Source of the DNA: Nonomuraea thailandensis
GTDB taxonomy: Bacteria; Actinomycetota; Actinomycetes; Streptosporangiales; Streptosporangiaceae
DNA length: 64,000 bases
Assembly: GCF_024172165.1 (NCBI RefSeq)
Contig: NZ_JAMZEB010000002.1
Location: forward strand, 4,237,501-4,301,500
Direction of reading: 5' to 3'
Positions 8,866-17,886 of this stretch are shown piece after piece. The first letter of the stretch is position 1. Each line of letters begins with the position of its first letter. The position numbers and the translations under genes are program-made. A model generated the notes under the pieces. The model searched no databases and had not been told where the DNA came from. It was given only the letters and a program-made list of their open reading frames with translations.

Positions 8866-10809
8866 ATGACGATGACGGCACGAGATCGACGCGGCAGGAC
8901 CCGCCGCCTGAAGGCGCTGACGCTCTGCGTCCTGACCGCTCTGGCCCTGGGCGCGGCGGCGTCCGCCCCGGCCCTGGCGCAGGCCGGGGCCTCCGGCGCG
9001 GGCCCGGGAGCGCGGGTCATGGAGCGGCTCGACCGCGGGGTGGTGGCCGTGCGGTCGGGCGAGCGGGAGGTGCTGGTGAGCTGGCGGCTGCTCGGGCTCG
9101 ACCCTGAGCGCCTCGGCTTCGACGTCGAGCGGTCCACCGACGGCGGGCCGTACCGCAGGCTCAACCGAGGGGTGCTGACCGGCGGCACCAACTACGTCGA
9201 CGCCACCGCCGACCTGAGCAGAACCAACCGCTACCGCGTACGGCCGGTGCTCGACCGCCGGCCGCAGGCCCCCAGCAGGGCGTTCACCCTGACGGCCGGC
9301 CACGCGGTCGAGCCGGTGGTGCGGGTGCCGCTGCGCCCGGGCGGGCGGATCAAGTTCGTCTGGGTCGGCGACCTCGACGGCGACGGCGCCTACGACTACG
9401 TGCTGGACCGCCAGACCGTGCCGCAGAAGCTGGAGGCCTACCGCGGCGACGGCACCTTCCTGTGGGAGATGGACCTCGGCCCCAACAGCACGAACCAGAA
9501 CAACATCGAGGGCGGCTCGGCCACGATCGACGTCGGCCACAACGACGGCGTCACCGTCCACGACCTCGACAGCGACGGCCGCGCGGAAGTGGCCGTCCGG
9601 GTCGCCGACGGGGTGACCTTCGGCGACGGCAGCAAGCACACCGAGAGCGACGACGTCCGCCAGTCCATCGCCATCCTCGACGGCCGGACCGGCGCCCCCA
9701 GGGCGGTCGCGCCGGTGCCGGACGACTACCTCGCCGACGGGCCGATGTACGCCCGCTTCGGCGTCGGCCACCTGGACGGCAGGACGCCTTCGCTGGTCGC
9801 GTACATGAAGAACCGCATCGGCAGCGGCGACTTCAACCTCATGTACACCGCCTGGAAGTTCGACGGCCGCTCGCTGACGAACCAGTGGAAGTTCCTGCGC
9901 GGCGACCAGGACCTCCCGGACGGGCACAACACCCGCATCGTGGACGTGGACGGGGACGGCAAGGACGAGGTCGGCGAGATCGGGTTCCTGCTCAACGGCG
10001 ACGGCACCCTGCGCTACAGCCTCGCCCCGCAGGGGATCATCCACGGCGACCGCTGGTTCATCGCCGACATCGACCCCGCCCGGCCCGGCCTGGAGGGCTA
10101 CGGCATCCAGCAGGACCACCCCGGCGGCCTGCTCGACTACTACTACGACGCCGCCACCGGCGCCATGATCTGGAAGCACACCACCGAGGCGCCCGGCGCC
10201 GACGCGGGCCGCGGCATGGTCGCCGACCTCGACCCCCGCTTCCCCGGCATGGAGACCTGGTCGATCAACGGCGAGGTCAACTACGAGCAGGGCAGGCCCA
10301 ACGGCCTCTACAACGCCGCCGCGAACCGCCTCGCCGAGCCCGACACCACCAGGCAGCCCTGGCCGCACATGGGCGTGTGGTGGGACGGCGACCCGCTGCG
10401 CGAGCTGTTCAACGCCGACCCCTTCCCCGACCGGCGCGACGCCCGCATCGAGAAGTGGGACCCGGCCGCCCCCGCCGAGCCCTGGGCGCTGCCCCGCGTG
10501 GTGACCACCTCGCAGTACGGCGCGGTCACCGCGCTGGGCAACTCGGTCTACCCGCACCTGGTGGGCGACATCCTGGGCGACTGGCGGGAGGAGGTGGTGC
10601 TGACCGGCGCCGGCTTCGACGAGCTGATCATCTTCACCACCGACCGGCCGACCGGCACCCGCCTCTACACCCTGGCGCACAACCCGGCCTACCGGAACGG
10701 CCTGACCCTCAAGGGGTACCTGCAGTCGAGCAACGTGGACTACTTCCTGGGCCACGGCATGACGGCGCCGCCCCAGCCGCGGATCAGGTACGCCGGTCCG
10801 CGCGGCTGA
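8866..10809 (+). CDS. Secreted rhamnogalacturonan lyase, polysaccharide lyase family 11
   Basis: 647 residues with an Arg-rich N-terminus and a Sec signal peptide (TLCVLTALALGAAASAPALA, cleavage near residue 39). It continues with a fibronectin-III-like N-domain (VLVSWRLLGLDPERLGFDVE) and an eight-bladed beta-propeller typical of YesW/YesX lyases, with calcium-binding loops such as DLDGDGAYD, DLDSDGRAE and DVDGDGKDEVGE. PL11 enzymes cleave the rhamnosyl-galacturonosyl bond of pectin rhamnogalacturonan I by beta-elimination. Endo or exo action cannot be told from the sequence. A second ATG lies two codons in; RBS TGGAG precedes. The gene has its own promoter and looks like a stand-alone, regulated plant-polysaccharide enzyme. 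Confidence 0.9.
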   Translation: MTMTARDRRGRTRRLKALTLCVLTALALGAAASAPALAQAGASGAGPGARVMERLDRGVVAVRSGEREVLVSWRLLGLDPERLGFDVERSTDGGPYRRLNRGVLTGGTNYVDATADLSRTNRYRVRPVLDRRPQAPSRAFTLTAGHAVEPVVRVPLRPGGRIKFVWVGDLDGDGAYDYVLDRQTVPQKLEAYRGDGTFLWEMDLGPNSTNQNNIEGGSATIDVGHNDGVTVHDLDSDGRAEVAVRVADGVTFGDGSKHTESDDVRQSIAILDGRTGAPRAVAPVPDDYLADGPMYARFGVGHLDGRTPSLVAYMKNRIGSGDFNLMYTAWKFDGRSLTNQWKFLRGDQDLPDGHNTRIVDVDGDGKDEVGEIGFLLNGDGTLRYSLAPQGIIHGDRWFIADIDPARPGLEGYGIQQDHPGGLLDYYYDAATGAMIWKHTTEAPGADAGRGMVADLDPRFPGMETWSINGEVNYEQGRPNGLYNAAANRLAEPDTTRQPWPHMGVWWDGDPLRELFNADPFPDRRDARIEKWDPAAPAEPWALPRVVTTSQYGAVTALGNSVYPHLVGDILGDWREEVVLTGAGFDELIIFTTDRPTGTRLYTLAHNPAYRNGLTLKGYLQSSNVDYFLGHGMTAPPQPRIRYAGPRG

Positions 10810-10885
10810 GATCAGGCCACCCGGCGGCGGCCCGCGGGGATCAGGCCACGCGGTGCCCCCGGCCGGGATCACGCCACGCGGTACC
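10810..10885. repeat. Three tandem copies of a 28-29 bp unit covering the 3' end of the next gene
   Basis: GATCAGGCCACCCGG (10810), GATCAGGCCACGCGG (10839) and GATCACGCCACGCGG (10867) recur with periods of 29 and 28 bp. The last copy holds the stop codon and final codons of the minus-strand enolase-family gene. The two outer copies look like duplicated 3' ends that have diverged. They fill the gap between the convergent genes. Confidence 0.6.
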
Positions 10886-11972
10886 GCCCGGCCACGGCCC
10901 GCCTCAGCGTCAGGCCGTGGCCGGGCGCGTCCGTACGGGGGCCGGCCTCGCCGCCGCCGGGATCGGCGGCGCCGTCGAACAGCTCCGCCTCGATGCGCTG
11001 GTGGTCGTGGAACCATTCGATGTGCCGCAGGTTGATCGTGGCCGCCGCGGCCGGGAGGTGCAGGTTCGGGGCGCAGTGCGCGGACACCTGCAGATGGTGA
11101 CCGGCCGCCACGGCGGTGGCGGCGAACCACCCGCTGTAGCCGCCGCACCGCGTGGCGTCGATCTGCAGGCAGTCCACCGCCCCCGCCGCGCACATCCGGG
11201 TGAAGTAGCCCAGGTCGCAGCCGTACTCGCCGGCGGTGACGTCGGCGGCGCACCGCTCGCGCACCAGCCGCAGCCCGGCCAGGTCGTCGGAGGAGACGGG
11301 CTCCTCGAACCAGGTGACGTCCTGCTCGGCCATCCGCTCGGCGACGCGGACGGCCTGCTTGGCGGTGTAGCCGCCGTTGGCGTCCACGTACAGCTCGGCG
11401 TCCGCGCCGATCGTGCGGCGGGCCAGCGCCACCCGGTGCAGGTCGCGCTCGGGCCGGCTGCCGGACGACTCACCGATCTTGATCTTGACGCGGCCGATGC
11501 CCTGCTCGTGCACCCAGTGCGAGAGCTGCGCCACGGTCGTGGCGTCGTCGTAGGTGGTGAAGCCGCCTGAGCCGTACAGCGGCACCCGGTCACGGGCCGT
11601 CCCCCACAACCGGGCCAGCGGCATCCCGATCAGGCGGGCCTTGAGATCCCACAGCGCCACGTCCACGGCGGAGACGGCGTACCCGGCGACGCCCGGCCGC
11701 CCCGCGTTGCGCACCTGGCGCGCCATCGCGGCGTGCAGCGCGGGGACGCCCTCGGCATCGGCGCCGGTCAGGACGCCGGCGAGCGTGCCGGTGACGAACG
11801 AGGCCGCGGCCGCCGGGGCGTAGGTCCAGCCCGTCCCCGTGACACCCGCCGCCGTCACGGTGACCACCACCATCGTGGTCGCCTCCCAGGCGAGCGTGCC
11901 GTCGCCCTCCGGGCTCTGCGCCGGAACCCGGTAGGCCGCCGCCGCGACCTCGTCGATCGTGCTTTGTCTCAC
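10869..11972 (-). CDS. Enolase-superfamily enzyme (mandelate racemase/muconate lactonizing type)
   Basis: 367 residues with the capping domain followed by the TIM barrel. Catalytic features in order: VKIKIG (K-x-K on strand 2), VDANGGYT (first metal Asp), WFEEP (second metal Glu), AGEYG (third metal ligand), QIDATRCGGYS, and SAHCAP (His at the end of strand 7). These enzymes abstract a proton alpha to a carboxylate and dehydrate, racemise or cycloisomerise sugar acids or related compounds. The neighbouring pectin lyase suggests an aldonic or uronic acid substrate, but this is only context. It is convergent with the lyase and has no obvious operon partner. The divergent gap to 12099 is 126 bp. 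Confidence 0.85.
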   Translation of the reverse strand: MRQSTIDEVAAAAYRVPAQSPEGDGTLAWEATTMVVVTVTAAGVTGTGWTYAPAAAASFVTGTLAGVLTGADAEGVPALHAAMARQVRNAGRPGVAGYAVSAVDVALWDLKARLIGMPLARLWGTARDRVPLYGSGGFTTYDDATTVAQLSHWVHEQGIGRVKIKIGESSGSRPERDLHRVALARRTIGADAELYVDANGGYTAKQAVRVAERMAEQDVTWFEEPVSSDDLAGLRLVRERCAADVTAGEYGCDLGYFTRMCAAGAVDCLQIDATRCGGYSGWFAATAVAAGHHLQVSAHCAPNLHLPAAAATINLRHIEWFHDHQRIEAELFDGAADPGGGEAGPRTDAPGHGLTLRRAVAGRYRVA

Positions 11973-12098
11973 TGACTGCTGCTACCCCACCGGCACCGCG
12001 CTGAAAGGCGGCGTGCGGCGCTCGTACCTGTGGGAAGGTTGTGACTCCGCACGGTCCGGCCAGGCCACCGCCTCCGGGGTCGAGGGAGGTGGCGGCGC

Positions 12099-14072
12099 GT
12101 GGCTCATCCGCACGGCCCGTGGAGGCCCGAGGTGTCGGGGATCGACCCCGCGCGCATGGACGGCTTCGCCGCCGCCCTGGACCGCGCCGGCGTGGACGTC
12201 GCCGAGCAGACCCAGGCGATCAGGGCCGAGCTGACGCGGCTGGGGGTCGGCACGCTGACGTTGACGCCGTTCGTGGAGATCGAACGCTGGGTGCGCGGCC
12301 AGGTGCCGAAGCTGCGGGCCCGCAACGGCGTCATCCGCAGGCGCGTCCCCGGCTGGACGCCGGGCATCGTGACGTACGACGAGGCCACCATGCCGTACGC
12401 CAGCCCGCCCGAGTCCCGGCGCGAAGGCGCGGCCATGGGCGAGCTCTACCTGCGGCACCTCCGGGCGGCCGAGCACGGCATGAGCAGCCCGCTGCCGAAC
12501 GACGCCCCGCACCGCTTCAGGGAGCTCCTGGAGCGCGTGCTCGCCCACCAGGACGACCCCGACTTCGCCGCGGCCTTCTTCGGCCACCTCGGAACCACCC
12601 GCACCCTCGCGCTCCCCCAGGACATTCTCGCCCTCTTCGGGCCCGCCGCCACCGGCCTGCGCCCCGGCCCGCCGGAGCGACGGCTCCTCGGCGGCTTCAG
12701 CCGGCTCCTCGCCGCCGCCACCACCGCCTCTCCCCCGGATCCCCGCTTCCCTTCGGTCATGAGCGACCTCGAGCGGGGCGGGGAGGGCGTCGACTCCGAG
12801 TCGCTGTCCTGGCTCGTCAGCGAGGGCGCCTTCCCGACCCAGTGGCTCACCGCGGTGGCCCGGCGCCATCTGCAGGCCTCGGGGCGGGTGGACGTCGTCG
12901 GGCGGATCCTCTCCGCGCTGTCGCATGACGCCACGGCGGCTCGGGCCGTGCTTTCGGATCTTGCCGGGTTGAGTGCGGCGGTGTCGGGGGACCTGGAGGC
13001 CGGCGAGGCGTTCGGACGGGCGCTGGCGGCGGCATCCGGAGTGCATGAGGGGAAGGATCGGGAGGGGGCTGCGGCGTTCGCGTTCCAGGTGATCACGCAG
13101 GGGCCTGAGCTGGTGGGGAACGACGCGATGCGGAAGCACTTCGCGGAGATCGCCGGGGCCTATGCCATGGAGTTCGCCGCGAGCGCCCAAGTGCTCGATC
13201 CGGACTCACAGTTGCCGAGCCGCTTCGGTCACTTCGACGACGAACTCGTGGGGACCACCCCGATGTTCCGCCTGTCCCTGACGGACAGCTATCGCTTCCT
13301 GCAGACCTTCGCGGACACGGATGCGCACATGGAGCCGTTCAACAAGGGCATGGCGGCGCTCACTCAGCGGCTGTTCGAGGCGGGCGTGCGAGCGGACCGG
13401 CACCTGCTGGCCTTCCCTCCTCTGGATCGCCGGCAATCGGACACCGGCGTCGAGCTGGCGTTCGCCCGGCTGGGCGCGGTCGCCGGGTTGCAGTTCGCCG
13501 CGATGAAGGCCGTCAGAGGCATTGCAGACCTCAAGGATCAGGAAGAAGTCGAGCGCTTCGGGCAAGTTCTGGACAAGGGGATGGACGCGGGAATGCTCCT
13601 CCTCCCCGCTGCAGGAGGGCTACCCGCGTCTGCGGCCTGGATGTTTCTCAGCTGGGGGATTAAAGACGGCATCGGAGCCATGGTGGAACCCGACCCTCGG
13701 TTGCCGGAGGTCACCAAGCAGGAGCTGGCCCACGCGCGCGGCGTCCTCTACGAGATCGCCGCCGGGCTCGTCGCGCACGGCTACACCTCGAAGAATCCTC
13801 CCGTCGGCTTCCGACCACCGGCCGACCCGCTCATCGCCGATGAAAACGGGCGGCTGCGACCATACGTGGAGATCAGCGCAGATCCGCGGGCCACCAAGGC
13901 TTTTCTGGCGTGGTTGGAGGAGAACGGCAGCCTCGATGACGAGGCGGACCGCCGGATGCTGGGCAGGATGGCCGCCAGAGCGGCCAGGCAGTTCGCCGGA
14001 GAACGGGACAACGTGGAGAACCACCTGTCCACGATTGACCCCGAGTTCAAGAAGGTTCTGGAAGGAGACTGA
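12099..14072 (+). CDS. Unknown 657-aa actinobacterial protein with WXG100-like N-terminus
   Basis: Not recognised with certainty. The start is GTG 12099, supported by RBS GGGAGGT 8 bp upstream. Residues 15-50 form an amphipathic helix (PARMDGFAAALDRAGVDVAE), and the following 100 residues (PGIVTYDEATMPYASPP) resemble the opening of large actinobacterial proteins that accompany WXG100/ESX-like small proteins; a DUF6571-type assignment is possible. The middle is mostly helical. A hydrophobic segment (GMLLLPAAGGLPASAAWMFL) lies around residue 500. There is no signal peptide. The two genes that follow are a lipoprotein and a WXG100-like protein, a grouping I have seen around specialised secretion substrates. 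Function unknown. Confidence 0.75.
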   Translation: MAHPHGPWRPEVSGIDPARMDGFAAALDRAGVDVAEQTQAIRAELTRLGVGTLTLTPFVEIERWVRGQVPKLRARNGVIRRRVPGWTPGIVTYDEATMPYASPPESRREGAAMGELYLRHLRAAEHGMSSPLPNDAPHRFRELLERVLAHQDDPDFAAAFFGHLGTTRTLALPQDILALFGPAATGLRPGPPERRLLGGFSRLLAAATTASPPDPRFPSVMSDLERGGEGVDSESLSWLVSEGAFPTQWLTAVARRHLQASGRVDVVGRILSALSHDATAARAVLSDLAGLSAAVSGDLEAGEAFGRALAAASGVHEGKDREGAAAFAFQVITQGPELVGNDAMRKHFAEIAGAYAMEFAASAQVLDPDSQLPSRFGHFDDELVGTTPMFRLSLTDSYRFLQTFADTDAHMEPFNKGMAALTQRLFEAGVRADRHLLAFPPLDRRQSDTGVELAFARLGAVAGLQFAAMKAVRGIADLKDQEEVERFGQVLDKGMDAGMLLLPAAGGLPASAAWMFLSWGIKDGIGAMVEPDPRLPEVTKQELAHARGVLYEIAAGLVAHGYTSKNPPVGFRPPADPLIADENGRLRPYVEISADPRATKAFLAWLEENGSLDDEADRRMLGRMAARAARQFAGERDNVENHLSTIDPEFKKVLEGD

Positions 14073-14088
14073 GGTGACAGTGATTGGG

Positions 14089-14529
14089 CTAGCCGCGGGG
14101 AAGGCAGTCCGTTACGCCAGTGGCCACCGCTTCGTGATCGCTCAGCGTCTCCAAGGTGATGCTGGTGCGGGACGACGCGAGCTTGAGCGTCGTCCTGGGC
14201 GAACCGGCCTTGTAGGCCTCATGCACCTTGTAGCCCCACGTCGTGCTGAGCGTTCCGGCCATCTCGGGAAGCAGCAGGACGCTGGATCTGGAGAAGACGG
14301 ACCGCACACCGTAGGTACGTTTCACCCCGTCGGCGCCGCAGGCGACATCCTTCCCCCCGGCATCGGTGACCACCGTCTCCTCCGGATCCACCGACTCCAT
14401 CAACTCGGTGATGTGCCGCTGCAGCGTCTCCCCCGCCTTCTCCACCGTCGGCCCCGCATCGGCCGTCGAGCAACCCGCCAGAACAGCCAGACCCCCCAAG
14501 GCAGCCGCACAACGCCACACCGATGCCAT
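14089..14529 (-). CDS. Small secreted lipoprotein of unknown function
   Basis: 146 residues from ATG 14529, chosen because the signal peptide starts there (MASVWRCAAALGGLAVLAGC) and an RBS (ACGGAG) sits upstream; an upstream ATG at 14571 is less likely. LAGC at residues 17-20 is a lipobox, so Lgt and LspA (both in this window) would process it. The mature part has two more cysteines (DVACGAD and the penultimate VTDCLPRG), perhaps one disulfide. It is convergent with the 657-aa protein, 16 bp away, and divergent from the WXG100-like gene. This genomic triplet is the only clue to its job; no enzymatic motif is visible. Confidence 0.8.
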   Translation of the reverse strand: MASVWRCAAALGGLAVLAGCSTADAGPTVEKAGETLQRHITELMESVDPEETVVTDAGGKDVACGADGVKRTYGVRSVFSRSSVLLLPEMAGTLSTTWGYKVHEAYKAGSPRTTLKLASSRTSITLETLSDHEAVATGVTDCLPRG

Positions 14530-14624
14530 CGAGATCGTCTCCGTTCCGAACGCCCGCCCCACCGCTCCCATCCTCCGGCACCGAGCCCTCGCCGTACCCG
14601 TAACGCCAGGATGGGTCGGCCGCG

Positions 14625-14951
14625 ATGACCGAGATCCCGGTGGACAATCCCCGCTATATCGCCCTGCAACAGGCACTGGTCAAGGTCGAGCGGCACATCG
14701 CGAGGCTGCGGGCGGCACTGGACGAGCCGTTCGAGCTCTTCTCCGGCGACGCGGTGTGGATCGGGCCCGTCGCCAGACGGTTCGGGGAGGATCTGGGGCA
14801 CCACCGGCGGCGGCTCAGGCAGCAGGCCGAGACGGTGGTCGCGGAGCTGGAGGCGGAGATCAGGCGGACGCCGCCGAAGGTGTCCCCGGCCGTGGCGCGG
14901 GAGGAGGCGGCGCGGCTGTCCGGCGGGCCGCGCATGTTCACCGCCTTCTAG
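14625..14951 (+). CDS. WXG100-like small helical protein
   Basis: 108 residues, two long helices around a W-x-G-like turn (SGDAVWIGPVARRF at about 40-53), charged and cysteine-free, with no signal peptide. The length and helix-turn-helix hairpin match WXG100/ESAT-6-like proteins, which pair with larger partners and may be exported by type VII-like systems. It is divergent from the lipoprotein (95 bp apart) and lies close to the 657-aa protein, which also has a WXG100-like N-terminus, so an interaction is plausible. No ESX core genes are in the window. Confidence 0.7.
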   Translation: MTEIPVDNPRYIALQQALVKVERHIARLRAALDEPFELFSGDAVWIGPVARRFGEDLGHHRRRLRQQAETVVAELEAEIRRTPPKVSPAVAREEAARLSGGPRMFTAF

Positions 14952-15031
14952 CGGGGGGCTGTCCGGGCGTTCGCGGGGCGAGCGGCCTCCGGTTGAGCCC
15001 CTGGCCGCCACGGCCAGGGGCCGTGGCGGCC

Positions 15032-15946
15032 TCAGCCCGTCGCCGCCACCGTCTCGTCTTCCTGGTCGCCGTGCTTCACCGGCTCAGGAACCTCCAGGGA
15101 GCTCAGGCCGTGCCGCCAGCGGTCCATGACGTGCTCGGCCCAGCGGCGTTCGAGGGTCAGGGCGCAGGCGGCGCCGTGCAGGATGTCGCCGGTCAGCGAC
15201 GGCTCCTGGGCGGCCAGGTCGGCGCAGAGGGCGAGCGCGGTGTGGTGGCCGGGCGGTGACGAGGTCAGCTCCAGGGCCGCGAGGTGTCCCGCGAGCGCGC
15301 CGCGCAACCGCCGGTGGAGCCCGAACAGCGACATGACGTTCGAGACGGCCAGGGTGATCCCGGGCACGTCGGGCAGGTAGGCGCCGTAGGTGTCGTCCAG
15401 GCCGAGCCCTCTCATGGTGGCCCGGAACAGCTGGGCCCCGCCGACCTGGTCGGCGACCAGTGCCGGCTCGGGGTCGCCGGGCAGGCGTGGGAGCGCCCAG
15501 GTGTGCGGGTCCTTGAGGTGGTGGATCGAGCGGTGCACGACGAGCTCGCGGTAGCGTCCCAGGTCGGCTTCGCGCTGGAGCTGGGAGGCCGGTGACGGGG
15601 CGCTCGCCTCGTCCTTGGCCACCAGCTCGGCCAGCGCGTGGCGGACGTGCTGCGGCGCGACGGCCCGCGGGCGCGGGACGGCGAGCGCGAGGGCGGATTC
15701 CAGGGAGCGCTCCAGCTCCCGGCGGGTGGCCAGCAGCGACGGCTGCCACTCCCAGAGGTCGTCCACGTCGTCGAAGCCGCGCGAGTGCAGCTCGTAGCAG
15801 GCGAAGAGGGCGAGCTGGAGGTCGCCGTCGTCGAGTGCCGCGGCCGGTGGCGGGGTGACCAGCGGCGGGTCCAGCTCGCCCGGCGGGCCGCCGAGGCGGG
15901 CGAAGAGCGCGGCCGTGATCGGGCCGCGGGCGACGGGCAGACGCAT
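15032..15946 (-). CDS. Iron-containing redox enzyme, haem-oxygenase-like fold
   Basis: 304 residues from ATG 15946 (GTG 15949 directly before it is possible; RBS GGAGGAGG). It has an all-helical pattern with metal-ligand candidates in CYELHSRGFDDV (about residue 52) and HRSIHHLKDPHTWALPR (about 138-155), and the conserved stretch YGAYLPDVPGITLAVSN. This matches the iron-containing redox enzyme / haem-oxygenase-like diiron oxidase family, whose members oxidise amines, fatty acids or amino acids in small-molecule pathways. The actual substrate is unknown. The next gene on the same strand upstream encodes an FAD/NAD(P)-binding protein, but 200 bp and a hairpin separate them, so they are probably transcribed apart. 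Confidence 0.8.
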   Translation of the reverse strand: MRLPVARGPITAALFARLGGPPGELDPPLVTPPPAAALDDGDLQLALFACYELHSRGFDDVDDLWEWQPSLLATRRELERSLESALALAVPRPRAVAPQHVRHALAELVAKDEASAPSPASQLQREADLGRYRELVVHRSIHHLKDPHTWALPRLPGDPEPALVADQVGGAQLFRATMRGLGLDDTYGAYLPDVPGITLAVSNVMSLFGLHRRLRGALAGHLAALELTSSPPGHHTALALCADLAAQEPSLTGDILHGAACALTLERRWAEHVMDRWRHGLSSLEVPEPVKHGDQEDETVAATG

Positions 15947-16091
15947 CACGAACCTCCTCCGCTAGGGTCCCGGCTGTGCCGCGACGGGCGTGTGCGTCCA
16001 ACGCCGGCAGCTCGCCTGCTGGTCGCGGTCATCTGCCCCGCCCCCGCCCGCTCAAACGACTCGCCTTCGGGTCCGGTCAGGGCTGCCGAAG

Positions 16092-16115
16092 GAGGAGGCG
16101 GCCACCCGCCTCCTC
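16092..16115. terminator. Terminator after the FAD/NAD(P)-binding gene
   Basis: Perfect 10-bp stem GAGGAGGCGG / CCGCCTCCTC with a 4-nt CCAC loop, 30 bp beyond the stop at 16146 on the minus strand. Confidence 0.65.
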
Positions 16116-16145
16116 GTCACGATCTCAGGCAGGAACGGCGGCTGC

Positions 16146-17858
16146 TCAGGGGCGGGCGAGCAGGGCGGCGGCGATCGCGTCCGCGTCGCGGAAGAACGGG
16201 CTGTCCTGGCCGGGCCTGCCGGTGCCGACCTCGGTGAACCAGCGGGTGTGGTTGGTGGCCACGCCCAGCGCGTGGATGTCCCGCACGGCCCGCCCCATCC
16301 CGTCGATCACCCGGTACGGGGCCCGCGTCACGGCCAGCCCGCCCGCGTCGAAGCGCGCTCCGGTGGCCGGGTCCACGTTCACGAACTCGCTGACCATCCC
16401 GTCCGCCAGGAGCTGCTTGATCAGCGGCGAGGCGTCCCTGGACAGGTCGCGCGCGGGAGCGCGGGCGTCCACGAGCGCCTTCGTGACCCGCCGGGAGCCG
16501 CCCACCTGCGGCGACCACACCCCGAACCCGCCGGGCACCCGCTCCACGGCCGCCCCGGGCCCGACGGGGGCGACGATCCCGGCCTCCAGGAGCGCCGCGA
16601 GCTGGTCGACGTGCGCCGCGGGCGGGCCGGCCGACAGGACGAAGCTCTCCGGGACGAACCGGCCCAGGAAGTCCCGATGCGAGTGCGGCAGCAGCCCGCC
16701 GAAGTCCACGACCTGCGGAAGCAGCGGGCGGATGGCGCGCAGCATCTCGGTGGCCGCCTTGACCGTGCCGTCGACGCAGCCGTCGCCCGCGTGCCTGGCG
16801 TCCGCGCGCAGCAGCCGGGCCAGGCCGGCGTGGTAGTCGTCCGGGCTGGTGAACCAGCGGTCGCGGAAGGGCCTGGCCAGGCGGGTGAGCGGGTGGGCGG
16901 CCCCGGTCGAGCACGCCAGGTCGGCCTCCAGCTGGATGAGCGGCTCGACCAGGCGGGCGAAGTCGAGCTGCGGCGTGCCGGTGGCCGCCAGCGCCACGGC
17001 GCGCAGCTCCGCCAGCCGCTCCTCCGTCACGACCCGCAGCCGTACGGGCGGCGCGGGAAAGTCGGGCACCGCCGGCCTGGCCAGGAACGGCAGGCCCCCG
17101 CGAGAGAGGGCCAGCAGGCGCGGCTCGTCGCCGCTGGGCAGGTACCGCAGCCCGGCGGGGCCGGGCACGAACCGCCCGCCCCTGCCCAGCGTCACGGCCC
17201 GCATCACGTCGTAGAAGGTCAGCCCGAACCCGCGCACCGCCACCTCGGCCCCTGGCGGCAGGTCGTCGAGCGGCATCTCGGCGGCCAGCCCCGGCGGGAC
17301 GTAGCGCAGGCCGTGGTCGTCGGCGTGCCGCAGCCAGGCGAGCTGCCGCTCGTCGGGCTCCAGGCTGCCGTGGCCGGTGGCGAGCACCGCCTTGTCCACC
17401 CGGTACGCGGCGCCGCCCGCGACCAGCCGCAGCCCGCCCGGCACGCGGGTCATCCGGGTGACCTCGGCCCGTACGGGACGGACGTGCACGTGCGGCGGCG
17501 CCGTGGCGCACAGCGCGCGGAACACGTCGGCCAGGTACTGCCCGTACAGCCGGCGGGCCGGGTACGCGCCCGGCTCCAGCCCGGACCACCGGGCCATCGT
17601 GCCGAACCGGTGGGCGGGCAGCCCGTCGTCGCCCGGCGAGCGCATCGTGCTCTCGCCGGCCGTGGTGTTGGCCGTCAGCCAGGAGGGCTGGTCGATCCGC
17701 CACACCCGCCCGCCGCCGTGGCCGACCGCGTCGAAGGCCCAGATCGTCACCTCGCCGCCGCCGCGGTGAGGGGTGTCGCGCAGCCGTACCAGGAGGCGTT
17801 CCAGCACCGACAGGCCCCGCGGCCCCACTCCGATCACCGCGATGGCCTGTTCCCCCAT
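16146..17858 (-). CDS. FAD/NAD(P)-binding protein (NAD_binding_9 type)
   Basis: 570 residues. The N-terminal Rossmann motif IAVIGVGPRGLSVLERLL binds the FAD ADP moiety, followed by GHGGGRVW, and a second dinucleotide-binding region VDKAVLATGHGSLEPDE near residue 165. The repeated PLDDLPPGAEVAVRGFGLTFYDVM is characteristic of the FAD-NAD(P)-binding family pfam13454. The closing region NHTRWFTEVGTGRPGQDSPF is also typical. Such proteins often sit in natural product or redox clusters; the reaction is unknown. Starts at ATG 17858. The CtaG-like gene lies 28 bp downstream of its start on the same strand, so a common transcript from the DUF2243 gene onward is possible. Confidence 0.8.
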   Translation of the reverse strand: MGEQAIAVIGVGPRGLSVLERLLVRLRDTPHRGGGEVTIWAFDAVGHGGGRVWRIDQPSWLTANTTAGESTMRSPGDDGLPAHRFGTMARWSGLEPGAYPARRLYGQYLADVFRALCATAPPHVHVRPVRAEVTRMTRVPGGLRLVAGGAAYRVDKAVLATGHGSLEPDERQLAWLRHADDHGLRYVPPGLAAEMPLDDLPPGAEVAVRGFGLTFYDVMRAVTLGRGGRFVPGPAGLRYLPSGDEPRLLALSRGGLPFLARPAVPDFPAPPVRLRVVTEERLAELRAVALAATGTPQLDFARLVEPLIQLEADLACSTGAAHPLTRLARPFRDRWFTSPDDYHAGLARLLRADARHAGDGCVDGTVKAATEMLRAIRPLLPQVVDFGGLLPHSHRDFLGRFVPESFVLSAGPPAAHVDQLAALLEAGIVAPVGPGAAVERVPGGFGVWSPQVGGSRRVTKALVDARAPARDLSRDASPLIKQLLADGMVSEFVNVDPATGARFDAGGLAVTRAPYRVIDGMGRAVRDIHALGVATNHTRWFTEVGTGRPGQDSPFFRDADAIAAALLARP

Positions 17859-17886
17859 GCCGTCCCGCTACCCGGGCGGGCACCGG

